From JANOBD01 sp031411495 (GTDB lineage Bacteria > Planctomycetota > Phycisphaerae > Tepidisphaerales > Tepidisphaeraceae), in the NCBI GenBank assembly GCA_031411495.1, contig JANOBD010000172.1, positions 35,838 to 99,837 of the forward strand: a stretch of 64,000 bases of DNA, read 5' to 3'. The notes under the pieces are model-generated. The model did no database searches, was not told the origin of the DNA, and worked only from the letters and a program-made list of their open reading frames with translations. Below are positions 35,078 through 43,401 of this stretch, piece by piece (position 1 is the stretch's first letter; each line of letters opens with the position of its first letter). Made by a program: the position numbers and the translations under genes.

Positions 35078-36102
35078 TGTGCGTCGCCCTCCGTTGTCGC
35101 AGAAGCCGGCCCGTCAGCGGGTGCATCCGGATCCGGCGCGACGCGCTGACGGCGGCTGTGGCGGGTGCCCTCGACGTCGCCGTACGCCTGGACGATGTGC
35201 TGCACGAGCCGATGCCGAACGATGTCGAGCTTGTTGAGTTCCACGATGCCGACCTGTTTCACGCGATGAAGCCGGTCGAGCGCATCGACGAGCCCGCTTT
35301 CGGTGCCGTCGGGCAGATCGATCTGGCTCGTGTCGCCGGTGACGATCATCTTCGAGCCCTCACCCAGGCGCGTCAGGAACATCAGCATCTGGCTGACGGT
35401 CGTGTTCTGCGCCTCGTCGAGAATGATGAGCGATTCGTTGAGCGTGCGGCCGCGCATGAAGGCGAGCGGGATGACTTCGATCACGTCGCTGGCCATCAAC
35501 CGGCGGACCTGCTCGAAATCGATCATGTCATGCAGCGAGTCGAAGAGGGGACGGAGATAGGGATTGACCTTCTGCTGGAGATCGCCTGGCAGGAAGCCGA
35601 GCTTCTCACCCGCTTCGACCGCCGGCCGCGCGAGCACGATCCGCTTGATCTTCCCTTGCTTCAAGAGATGGACGGCGACAGCCACGGCAAGATAGGTCTT
35701 GCCCGAACCGGCGGGCCCGACGCAAAACGTCAGGTCGTGGTTCAGCATCGTCCGGAGATAGTATCGCTGGCCTTCGGTGCGGCCGGCGATGTTGTGGCCG
35801 CGGATGAAAACATCGAGTTCGCCCTCGCGCACCTCGTTGGAGGTGCCGATCGCGGCATTGCGGATCGCTTCCGCGACGTCCTGGTCGCTCAGCCAGTCTT
35901 TGCGCCGCAGGCGCTGCTGCATCTGATTCAGAACGGCGGCGGCCTTGGCGATCGCGTCGGACTCGCCGGTGAGTTTCAATTCGTCGTTGCGGCTCACGAC
36001 CTGTACGCCGAAGTTCTCGCGAATCAGGCGCAGGTAGCGGTCGGCCGCGCCGAAGAGCGCGAGTCGCTTGCCAGGTTGTTCCAGGGGAATAGTGAGTGTC
36101 AC
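35074..36102 (-). CDS. PhoH-family ATPase (YbeZ-like)
   Basis: 342 residues. An N-terminal KH-like region (about 1-65) precedes the RecA-like ATPase. Walker A is GPAGSGKT (129-136) and Walker B SLIILDEAQNT (about 224-233), with TGDTSQIDLP as sensor. PhoH/YbeZ works with YbeY in rRNA processing, and here they are in one operon separated only by the HD gene. It is the first gene of the four-gene unit phoH - HD - ybeY - corC. The promoter should lie in the 174-base gap upstream. Confidence 0.93.
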   Translation of the reverse strand: MTLTIPLEQPGKRLALFGAADRYLRLIRENFGVQVVSRNDELKLTGESDAIAKAAAVLNQMQQRLRRKDWLSDQDVAEAIRNAAIGTSNEVREGELDVFIRGHNIAGRTEGQRYYLRTMLNHDLTFCVGPAGSGKTYLAVAVAVHLLKQGKIKRIVLARPAVEAGEKLGFLPGDLQQKVNPYLRPLFDSLHDMIDFEQVRRLMASDVIEVIPLAFMRGRTLNESLIILDEAQNTTVSQMLMFLTRLGEGSKMIVTGDTSQIDLPDGTESGLVDALDRLHRVKQVGIVELNKLDIVRHRLVQHIVQAYGDVEGTRHSRRQRVAPDPDAPADGPASATTEGDAQ

Positions 36103-36276
36103 GTAGGTGAAAGGCGTCGGTGAAAACGTCCTCTATCCAAGACCTTCAAGTGCCGGAGATCGCACGCGATACGGTTCGTGCGGCCGGCGTCAGTCGAGTC
36201 TGCAAAGTCGTCCGATATCTTCCCCAGCAGATTGCCGGTTGTCGAGTGGGCGCGCGAATGGCGACACGTTTGCCGT

Positions 36277-36750
36277 TTAAGACAACTTGCGGCCATGCAG
36301 GCTGCGGCGGTGCGCCACAAATGCCATCGCCACGCCCACCAGGCCGGGCAGGAGCGCGTCAGGAAGTGGAATTTGCAGCACGGAAAGGCCTGCGGCATCA
36401 GGAGATGCAACCAGCGGACCCGGCGAGAGTGGATTGGCCGCGGTGCCGTCGGGCGACAGGGAAAGTGCGTCGGGCTCGACCACGTCTCGCTTCCAGTCGC
36501 TCGAGATAAAATCGCTCACATCTGGATCGGCGGCAGTGAATAACTCTGGTGACGAACTCGTGACCGATGCAGCCCGCTGAACGGCCGTGGTCGCAGTCGC
36601 GTCGAAAGCCGATCGGACTGATCGAGAATCGTCAACGCGTCGCCCGAAGACGTCGCGATCACCATCATCGAAGGCCGGCCCCCCCGACACGGAACCCGAG
36701 CTTGCCGCGATAGAAACCGCGGCCGACAGGATTGTCAGCAATCGATTCAT
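36277..36750 (-). CDS. Secreted protein with PEP-CTERM-like (IPLP) C-terminal anchor
   Basis: 157 residues. A signal peptide (about 1-24) is followed by a Ser/Asp/Ala-rich body without recognisable domain. The C-terminal tripartite signal is IPLPDALLPGLVGVAMAFVAHRR: a proline motif, a hydrophobic helix and a basic end. It resembles the PEP-CTERM class with a variant motif. The start MNRLLTI (36750) was chosen because the signal peptide begins there; the frame is open 39 codons upstream. No nearby gene suggests a role. Confidence 0.6.
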   Translation of the reverse strand: MNRLLTILSAAVSIAASSGSVSGGPAFDDGDRDVFGRRVDDSRSVRSAFDATATTAVQRAASVTSSSPELFTAADPDVSDFISSDWKRDVVEPDALSLSPDGTAANPLSPGPLVASPDAAGLSVLQIPLPDALLPGLVGVAMAFVAHRRSLHGRKLS

Positions 36751-37039
36751 TTCTATCCCAGCAAGTGGTGTGTCATCCGAAGCATCCCTGCTACTCAAGC
36801 AGACGTTGCCGAACAGGATTTGTTTCTTGCAGCGATTCGAGACTAACGCGCGCCTGTGAATCGGCAATGCGAAGTTTTATCGAAGGGACAATTCGCCCGC
36901 GTCTGATAATCGGGCAGTGAGAAACGAATCATGTTGTGATGAGATTGCGCTTAATGCGCTCGCCGCCATTCGTCGATGAGGCTTTGGATGAAAGCGCGCT
37001 AATGAACCGCGTCGTGGCGATGGGCAATACTCGCGCAAA

Positions 37040-37939
37040 TCAGAAAAGGCTGAAGAGCAGGTATGCGAATGGCGCAGCGAGAAGCGGGCTGTCGATCACG
37101 TCGAGCACACCGCCGAAGCCGGGGATCAGATTACTGGAATCTTTCACCTCCGCATCGCGCTTCATCATCGATTCGAGGAGATCGCCAAGCTGTCCGACGC
37201 CGCCGATGAGTAAGCCGAAGATCGCCCCCTTCCACCAGGCGAGCGCGAAGATGTATGGCGCACACGCAGCGCCCACCGCGCCGGCGAGCACCAGCCCTCC
37301 AGCGAGACCTTCCCACGTCTTGCCCGGCGAGAGCCACGGAATGAGTTTATGTTTGCCGATCGCTCGGCCGGTGAAGAACGCGCCGATGTCCGTGCTCTTC
37401 ACGCACAGCAGGATCATCACGATGTGCGCGGTTGATCCGATAAACGGCTGGCCGAACAGCGTCGTGCCATGCTTTACGCGCAGTGCGACCAGGAACCACG
37501 CCAGCCCGCCGAGGTACATGACCGAGAGAACGGTTCCGGCCATGTGAACGATCGCATCCTGCGTCTGTTTCACGAACGCCCGCTGCAACGCGGCCAGCAG
37601 CATGACGCCGACGACGATGGCGGCAAAGGTGGAGCCCGACACGTCCTGAAAACGCAGGAATTGAGTGGCGAACGCGTGAAGCATCAGCAGCGACGTGCCG
37701 AGCACCGCGATCAGCCGGAACGGCCGGACGCGCTCGGCGGCGAATAGCGTGGCGAGTTCCCGCGTGCCCAATGGCAACACGAGCAGCAGCAGTACCGTAA
37801 CGCCGGCGCCGCGGATGCCCTGGTTGAATCCTGCGTGAAGTGTCCAGCTCTCGATCGCGTGATCCAGCCACAGCACGCCGAACAGGAACGCCAGCATGAG
37901 AGGCCCGAGTGTCAGTCGATTGCGCAGCGCCTTTTCCAT
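37040..37939 (-). CDS. cdsA: Phosphatidate cytidylyltransferase
   Basis: 299 residues with about eight TM helices. It makes CDP-diacylglycerol from phosphatidate and CTP at the inner membrane. The family signature is present: DIGAFFTGRAIGKHKLIPW followed by LSPGKTWEGLAGG, and near the C-terminus KRDAEVKDSSNLIPGFGGVLDVIDS. The start MEKALRN (37939) was preferred to an ATG 18 codons upstream. The usual partner genes uppS and dxr are not adjacent. Confidence 0.94.
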   Translation of the reverse strand: MEKALRNRLTLGPLMLAFLFGVLWLDHAIESWTLHAGFNQGIRGAGVTVLLLLVLPLGTRELATLFAAERVRPFRLIAVLGTSLLMLHAFATQFLRFQDVSGSTFAAIVVGVMLLAALQRAFVKQTQDAIVHMAGTVLSVMYLGGLAWFLVALRVKHGTTLFGQPFIGSTAHIVMILLCVKSTDIGAFFTGRAIGKHKLIPWLSPGKTWEGLAGGLVLAGAVGAACAPYIFALAWWKGAIFGLLIGGVGQLGDLLESMMKRDAEVKDSSNLIPGFGGVLDVIDSPLLAAPFAYLLFSLF

Positions 37940-38050
37940 GTCCGATTCTCCCGGCAGCGGCGGTGTTGTCGATGAACGCGTGCAGAAACGCAACTGTATG
38001 CGCCGCTCGCAGCGTGATCGAAACGTGCGCGAGCCTGCCGTGCAACGAGT

Positions 38051-38084
38051 GCGGGCCTGTTCATTCTAACCTGAACAGGCCCGC
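38051..38084. terminator. Strong hairpin between cdsA and the 67-aa gene
   Basis: Perfect 13-base arms (gcgggcctgttca at 38051-38063, tgaacaggcccgc at 38072-38084) with an 8-base loop. It lies between the start of cdsA and the stop of the small gene upstream. It lacks a T-run, so termination is probable rather than certain. Confidence 0.5.
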
Positions 38085-38112
38085 CTTGAGTTATCTGGAG
38101 TCGCTGCCGAGT

Positions 38113-38316
38113 TCAGTGCGGAAGCGTGTTGCCCGCGGCCGGCAGGTACGGCGTGATCGCATAGAGCACGCACACCAGCGCCAGCACCGGCGTCGATGCC
38201 ATTCGCTTGGTGAACCACAACATCACCATCATCAGCGCCAGCAGCAGGCCGACCCAGGTGACGAGCGGAACATGACGAAGGATAAACTCGGCCCAGTAGA
38301 GGATTGCGTCGGTCAT
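38113..38316 (-). CDS. 67-residue two-TM membrane protein
   Basis: MTDAILYWAEFILRHVPLVT begins the protein. Two hydrophobic segments (about 18-35 and 42-60) are joined by TKRMAS. ATG at 38316 is preceded by GGAGC with about six bases spacing. A strong hairpin follows the stop. I do not recognise a family. It faces hisC across a divergent spacer. Confidence 0.55.
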   Translation of the reverse strand: MTDAILYWAEFILRHVPLVTWVGLLLALMMVMLWFTKRMASTPVLALVCVLYAITPYLPAAGNTLPH

Positions 38317-38542
38317 ACGATTGCTCCGGTTGGTATGCAAACAACCTATCACCGATTCTCCGCGCTGCGTCTGTCGGCGCGCTTTCGCACTCCCGGGAAG
38401 TCGCGCGCCTGTCCGTTTGTGACGATGATGTCGTTCGTGCGAGCGTGATCGCGCGTGCGACGTCCGACAACGCACGAGATCGACGGCGGATCGTCGCACA
38501 GATTTGATGTCCAAGCGTGCGATGTCCGATATACTTCATGGT

Positions 38543-39613
38543 ATGGCTCCCAACTTTGTCAGAGATAACGTGCGCGCGATGCACGGCTACTCGCCGGGCG
38601 AACAGCCCGAGCCCGGAGCGCGCATCGTCAAGCTCAACACCAACGAGAACCCGTTCCCGCCGAGCCCGAAAGTGCTCGAAGCGATCCACGAGATCGACGG
38701 CGAAACCCTTCGCCGCTATCCGAATCCGGTCGGCCAGCGGTTTCGCGAAGTGACCGCCGAACTCCTCGGCGTCGAGCCCGACCAGATTCTCTGCGGCAAC
38801 GGTTCGGACGATGTGCTGACCGTCGCCACGCGAACGTTCGTTCCGCCGGGTGGCACGCTCGCCTCGCCGGAGCCCAGTTATTCGCTCTATCCGTGCCTCG
38901 CGCAGATCGAAGGCGCGAAGCATGTTGGCGTGCCTTGGGAGAAGCACTATCAGTTGCCGATCGACGCGCTACTTGCGACGAGCGCTGACGCCATTTACCT
39001 CGCCAATCCGAACGCGCCTACGGGCACCGTCGTCCCGCTCGAGTCGATCGAATCGCTGCTCAAGGCGTTTGGCAAGCTCGTGCTTGTCGATGAAGCGTAC
39101 GCCGACTTCTGGGGCAAAACGGCCGTCGGCCTGGTGAACAAATATCCAAACCTCGTCGTCTCGCGCACGCTCAGCAAGGGTTACGCCCTGGCCGGCCTGC
39201 GGTTCGGGTACGCCGTCGCCTGCACTGGCGTCATCGACGAGATGATGAAGGTCAAAGACAGCTACAACACCGACGCGATCAGCATCGTCGCTGCCACGGC
39301 GGCGATTACCGACCAGGCCTACGCACAGCGCGGCTGGCAACTGGTTCGCGATGAGCTTAAACGGGTGAGTGCCGAACTCGGAGGCTTCGGCTTCGACGTC
39401 CTGCCGAGCCACGCCAACTTTGTCCTCGCCACCGTTCCCGGCGGCGACGGCAAGAGCTTCTACCAGGGCCTCAAGCAGCAGGGAATCCTCGTCCGCTACT
39501 TCGACAAGCCCGGCCTGCGTGACAAGATCCGCATCACCATCGGCACCATGCAGGAAAACGACGCCATGCTCGGCGCGATCAAGTCGCTCGTCGCCAAAGA
39601 GAAGGCGGCCTAG
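38543..39613 (+). CDS. hisC: Histidinol-phosphate aminotransferase
   Basis: 356 residues from the chosen start; a PLP-dependent class I/II aminotransferase of histidine biosynthesis. NTNENPFPPSPKV, LCGNGSDDVL, LANPNAPTGT, the PLP lysine in SRTLSKGYALAGLRFGY, and RITIGT near the end are diagnostic. In-frame starts exist at 38507 and 38522 too. MAPNFVRDNV was chosen because it matches the usual HisC start, but no good ribosome site precedes any of them. The next gene, hisB, is in the same direction after a 224-base spacer filled by a large palindromic element. Confidence 0.92.
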   Translation: MAPNFVRDNVRAMHGYSPGEQPEPGARIVKLNTNENPFPPSPKVLEAIHEIDGETLRRYPNPVGQRFREVTAELLGVEPDQILCGNGSDDVLTVATRTFVPPGGTLASPEPSYSLYPCLAQIEGAKHVGVPWEKHYQLPIDALLATSADAIYLANPNAPTGTVVPLESIESLLKAFGKLVLVDEAYADFWGKTAVGLVNKYPNLVVSRTLSKGYALAGLRFGYAVACTGVIDEMMKVKDSYNTDAISIVAATAAITDQAYAQRGWQLVRDELKRVSAELGGFGFDVLPSHANFVLATVPGGDGKSFYQGLKQQGILVRYFDKPGLRDKIRITIGTMQENDAMLGAIKSLVAKEKAA

Positions 39614-39622
39614 TGAATTTGA

Positions 39623-39824
39623 AACACGGAGGCACGGAGACACGGAGAAGAGTAAAGGAAAGTGAAACCACAGATGAACAAGATGAACACAGATCAATTC
39701 GAATGCGGATAAGTCGTTCGTACCGCGTCGGGCAATTCTGTTTTTGAATTCTTATCTGTGTTCATCTTGTTCATCTGTGGTTCTACTTTCGGTACTTCCC
39801 TCCGTGTCTCCGTGCCTCCGTGTT
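39623..39824. repeat. Nested palindromic element between hisC and hisB
   Basis: Two nested perfect inverted repeats: outer arms of 24 bases (39623-39646 with 39801-39824, made of cacggag units) and inner arms of 29 bases (39666-39694 with 39754-39782, containing cagatgaaca and agatgaacac). The 59-base centre holds no gene. Transcribed, the whole spacer would fold into one long hairpin ahead of hisB. Confidence 0.9.
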
Positions 39825-39837
39825 GAAAAAAGAAACC

Positions 39838-40431
39838 ATGAACCGACAAGCCACCATCACCCGCAAGACCAAAGAGACCGACATCCAGCTCGGCCTGAAC
39901 CTCGACGGCGTCGGCGCCTCCTCGCCCAAGACCGGCGTCGGCTTCTTTGACCACATGCTCGACCTGCTCGCGCGCCACGCGATCGTCGACCTCGACGTGA
40001 AGGCCAAAGGCGATCTCGACGTCGATGCCCATCACACCGTCGAAGACGTCGGCATCTGCCTCGGCCAGGCGCTCGAAAAAGCGCTCGGCGACAAGGCCGG
40101 CATCAATCGCTACGGCTGGGCGAGCGTGCCGATGGACGAGACGCTCGCCAACGTCGCCCTCGACCTGAGCGGCCGGCCGGCGTTCGTCTTCAACGTCGCG
40201 TTCACCGGCCCGCTGATCGGCACGTTTCCGGTCGAGCTCGTCGAAGAGTTTTTCAAGAGCATCTCCAACGTCGCGAAGATGAACCTGCACATCAACGCGC
40301 CGTACGGAACGAACAACCACCACATCGCCGAGGCGATCTTCAAAAGTTTCGCGCGGGCGCTGCGCATCGCGGTTGCCGTCGATCCAAGACAGCAGGGCGT
40401 GCCGAGCACGAAGGGATCGCTGGCGGACTGA
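39838..40431 (+). CDS. hisB: Imidazoleglycerol-phosphate dehydratase
   Basis: 197 residues, the monofunctional dehydratase of histidine biosynthesis. GVGFFDHMLDLLARHA, DAHHTVEDVGI, FFKSISNVAKMNLHI and GTNNHHIAEAIFKSFARAL supply the His/Glu metal ligands. No histidinol phosphatase domain is fused. ATG at 39838 is the first residue of the conserved domain; the preceding triplets come from the repeat element. It lies downstream of hisC. Confidence 0.95.
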   Translation: MNRQATITRKTKETDIQLGLNLDGVGASSPKTGVGFFDHMLDLLARHAIVDLDVKAKGDLDVDAHHTVEDVGICLGQALEKALGDKAGINRYGWASVPMDETLANVALDLSGRPAFVFNVAFTGPLIGTFPVELVEEFFKSISNVAKMNLHINAPYGTNNHHIAEAIFKSFARALRIAVAVDPRQQGVPSTKGSLAD

Positions 40432-40861
40432 TCGGCTGAAACGACATCAACGCTCGGGTCGAGGCTCGGCCCGCTCGCGAACGTCATTCAATGTTTGGCG
40501 GCGCCGTTCGATCGACGCAGGGCTCGCCCGACGAGGTATCCGGCACGTTACTGTCCTAATCGATTCGCGGGAGAAATGAGTCCGGAGCGCGAAGCGGTCG
40601 CAGTCGGCGACGAGTCGACGCCGCGCGAGATTTCCGCCTATGAAACCTCTGAGCGTTGTTCGTTTTCGATGGAGCGAGTAAACGGGAACCGATCAACCGG
40701 ACCCCAAGTTTTTTCCCATGGCGCTCCCGGTATGGCGCCGCGATGACGAGTTCACAGCAGATTTTCAACTCATATCGAGGCGGGTGCCTGCCCGATAAAA
40801 AGTGAGAATGAGACAATATCTGCGCCTGCTAAACCGGACTTCCACCCAGCGACGCCGAGCT
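40432..40861. other. Spacer without a supported gene
   Basis: About 400 bases between hisB and the Flp pilin gene. Short open frames here have no protein-like composition and no ribosome sites. It presumably carries the pilin promoter. In-frame starts for the pilin exist inside it (40802 GTG, 40808 ATG). Confidence 0.5.
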
Positions 40862-41023
40862 ATGCTCCGCATGAGCCGACGCGTCCTGCGCGATGAACGC
40901 GGCGGTGAGGTGCTCGAGTATGCGTTGATCGCCGGACTGCTCGTCGTGGGCTGCATTGCCGTCGTCGCCTGCGTCGGCACGAAGGTGCTTGCGCGTTGGA
41001 ACTCGCTCAATTCAAAAACCTGA
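40862..41023 (+). CDS. Flp/Fap-type IVb pilin (lone)
   Basis: 53 residues from the chosen start. A basic leader (RRVLRDERG) is followed by the type IVb prepilin processing site G|GEVLEY, with the Glu-Tyr pair at +5/+6, and a hydrophobic helix ALIAGLLVVGCIAVVACVG. This is the classic Flp pilin layout, the subunit of tight-adherence (Tad) pili. No TadV/CpaA peptidase, CpaF ATPase or secretin gene lies nearby. ATG 40808 is an alternative start with a longer leader. Confidence 0.75.
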   Translation: MLRMSRRVLRDERGGEVLEYALIAGLLVVGCIAVVACVGTKVLARWNSLNSKT

Positions 41024-41398
41024 CTTCCCTCCACACTGGTGCACATTGACGGCACCTCGCAATGAGTTGGCGTACGTCGGCATTCAGCGGACCTCTTGCC
41101 GGAAAACGAAAGCGGCTCTGCAGAGTCTGGACTGCGCTCACGAATGGCTTAAACCACTCAACATGAGAGGCATCCTTGCAACGAGGATCCCCGTTTCCGC
41201 GACAAAAACGCAGGTTCGAACAGATCGCCGAGAGGAAATGAGAGTCTTTTGGCATCTCAGATCCGAACCTTAAAGCGAGCCCATTGGGTGGCAGTTGTCA
41301 GCAATATCCATTCCCCTACAATCGCCCCCTCGCACGGCAGGCGTCCGGCAGTGCCCGGAACGCGCCACGCGAAGGATTCGGGAAGCGCGGAGTGTTCG
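41024..41398. other. Spacer without a supported gene, upstream of lysC
   Basis: About 375 bases. I looked for a lysine riboswitch or leader peptide with a run of Lys/Thr/Met codons and saw neither convincingly. GGAG about ten bases before 41399 is the lysC ribosome site. Confidence 0.5.
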
Positions 41399-42652
41399 AT
41401 GGGATTGATCGTTCAGAAGTTCGGCGGGACCAGCGTCGCCAATGCCGGGCGGATTCACACCTGCGTCGCCAAGGCCATCAACGCCAAAAACAAGGGCCAC
41501 AAGGTCGTCGTCGTCGTCAGTGCGATGGGCGACACCACCGACGACCTCATCGACCTCGCCAAAAAAGTCTGCACCTTTGACGGAAAAGAAATCCCGCCGC
41601 CCAAGCGCGAGATGGACCAGCTCCTCACCACCGGCGAGCAGGTGACCATCGCCCTGATGGCGATGGCGCTCCACGCGCAAGGACATGAAGCCATCAGCTT
41701 CACCGGCGGCCAGATCGGCCTCGTCACCGACACCGCCTTCTCCAAGGCGCGCATCCAATCGATCAACAAGCAGCGGATTTTCGATCAGCTCAACGCCGGG
41801 AAGATCGTCATCGTCGCCGGCTTCCAGGGGATCACCCCGGAAGGGGATCTCACCACGCTCGGCCGCGGCGGCAGCAACGCGACGCTCGTCGCGCTGGGCG
41901 CGGTGCTGGAAGCCGACGCGTGTGAGAACTACACCGACGTGGACGGCATCTACACCGCCGACCCGCGGATCGTGCCCAATGCGCGGAAGATCGACCGAAT
42001 CAGCTACGACGAGATGCTGGAGTTGTCCGGCCTGGGTGCGAGCGTGCTGCAGACGCGTGCGGTGGAGTTCGCGAAAAAGTACAAGGTGCCCCTGCACGTG
42101 CGGAACAGCCAGAACGACAACGAAGGCACGTGGATCGTCGCGGAGAACAAGGCCATGGAACACATCGTCGTCTCGGGCGCCGCCCTGAAAAAAGACCTCA
42201 TCCGCGTAGCGCTCAAGAACGTGCCCGACAGGCCGGGCGTGTGCGCGACGATCTTCTCGAAGATCGCGGGCGCGAACATCGTGGTGGATGACATCATCCA
42301 GACCATCAACGACGACAAGACCGCGGACGTGAGCTTCACCGTCGAGCACGGCGACCTCGCGGACATCAAGCCGGTGTGCGAAAAACTGGTGAAAGACCTC
42401 GGCGGCGCGAAGACGCTGGCGCGGTTCGACGCAGACCTCGCGAAGGTGAGCGTCGTCGGCGTCGGCATGCGTTCGCACACGGGCGTCGCGCAACGAATGT
42501 TCGAAGCGCTCGCGAGCGCTCAGGTGAACATCCAGAACATCACCACCAGCGAGATCAAGATCAGCTGCATCATCTCGAAAGAAGATGGTCCGAAGGCGCT
42601 GCGCGTGGTGCACGATGCGTTCGAGCTGGGCGGGGATGCAGGAAAACCGTAG
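41399..42652 (+). CDS. lysC: Aspartate kinase
   Basis: 417 residues, phosphorylates aspartate in the Lys/Thr/Met pathway. KFGGTSVANA at the N-terminus, VVVVSAMGDTTDDL, TTLGRGGSNATLVALG and ADACENYTDVDGIYTADPR form the kinase. Two ACT domains follow (about 265-417; VALKNVPDRPGVCATIF, VSVVGVGMRSHTGVAQRMF and NIQNITTSEIKISCII), which usually bind lysine or threonine. The start MGLIVQKFGG (41399) follows GGAGTGTTCG. Monofunctional; no homoserine dehydrogenase is fused. Confidence 0.95.
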   Translation: MGLIVQKFGGTSVANAGRIHTCVAKAINAKNKGHKVVVVVSAMGDTTDDLIDLAKKVCTFDGKEIPPPKREMDQLLTTGEQVTIALMAMALHAQGHEAISFTGGQIGLVTDTAFSKARIQSINKQRIFDQLNAGKIVIVAGFQGITPEGDLTTLGRGGSNATLVALGAVLEADACENYTDVDGIYTADPRIVPNARKIDRISYDEMLELSGLGASVLQTRAVEFAKKYKVPLHVRNSQNDNEGTWIVAENKAMEHIVVSGAALKKDLIRVALKNVPDRPGVCATIFSKIAGANIVVDDIIQTINDDKTADVSFTVEHGDLADIKPVCEKLVKDLGGAKTLARFDADLAKVSVVGVGMRSHTGVAQRMFEALASAQVNIQNITTSEIKISCIISKEDGPKALRVVHDAFELGGDAGKP

Positions 42653-42783
42653 TGGATTCGCGTGAACGCAGTCTGAACCACGGCGTCGACGTTCCGGACG
42701 TTTGCCGGCGACAGATCTGATCTTCGAGGTCAACTTCCCGCGGGCCAGGAATGGTCTTAAGGGTACAGCATGTCGGGGAGACG

Positions 42784-43389
42784 ATGACACCGCGTGCGCC
42801 ATGTCGATATCGGGTGCTCGACGCAACGCGTCCTGGCTACGTCCTCGGCGCGATCATCGCGCTGCTGCTGATCGCGTCGTGTGCCGATCGCGCCGTTCGC
42901 GCACGCGTGTCGAAGTTCGGCGATGACTGGAAACACGACCGCAAAATCGCGCTCGTAACGCACGTCGCCGACGGCGACACCATCGAAGCCGACTTCGATG
43001 ACCCAGAGCCCGCGGTCCGTGTACGACTCCTCGGCATCGACTCGCCCGAACTATCAACGCGACTCGGCGAGCCCGCGAAGAACTACACGCTGGCGCGCTG
43101 CAACGGCAAACGCGTGACGATCCGCCTCGACAAGCTGCAGGGCACGCGTGACAAGTACGGCCGACTGCTCGCGTACGTCTACCTGCCGAACAACGAGCTG
43201 CTGAACAATGCGCTCGTGCGTGACGGCTACGCGTTCGCCTATCGTCCCAAGAAGTGCGACTTCTCCTCGCTCTTCGAAACGTCAGAGACGCAGGCGCGCA
43301 CTGCAAAGCATGGCATGTGGAAAACCATCGCGTTCGACGACATGCCCGACTGGCGAAAAAACTGGATGAACCAGCGCGGCATCAAGTGA
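42784..43389 (+). CDS. Thermonuclease-family (SNase) protein, probable lipoprotein
   Basis: 201 residues. An N-terminal hydrophobic segment ends in LLIASC, a possible lipobox. The staphylococcal-nuclease fold follows: HVADGDTIEADF, VRLLGIDSPELSTR and GTRDKYGRLLAYVYL contain the catalytic Arg/Glu and calcium-binding Asp residues. It likely degrades extracellular DNA or RNA at the cell surface. The start at 42784 was chosen over 42751 to keep the signal segment near the N-terminus. It ends 12 bases before the lactonase gene. Confidence 0.82.
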   Translation: MTPRAPCRYRVLDATRPGYVLGAIIALLLIASCADRAVRARVSKFGDDWKHDRKIALVTHVADGDTIEADFDDPEPAVRVRLLGIDSPELSTRLGEPAKNYTLARCNGKRVTIRLDKLQGTRDKYGRLLAYVYLPNNELLNNALVRDGYAFAYRPKKCDFSSLFETSETQARTAKHGMWKTIAFDDMPDWRKNWMNQRGIK

Positions 43390-43401
43390 CCACGACCCCC
43401 C

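Noticed and set aside
41024..41398. Lysine riboswitch or attenuator ahead of lysC
   Set aside because: I looked for the L-box core and for a leader peptide and found no convincing match by eye; a covariance scan would settle it.
41270..42826. A 518-codon open frame antisense to lysC
   Set aside because: It is rich in Arg, His, Asp and Val as expected of the complement of GC-rich coding DNA, has no motifs, and covers the clearly real aspartate kinase.
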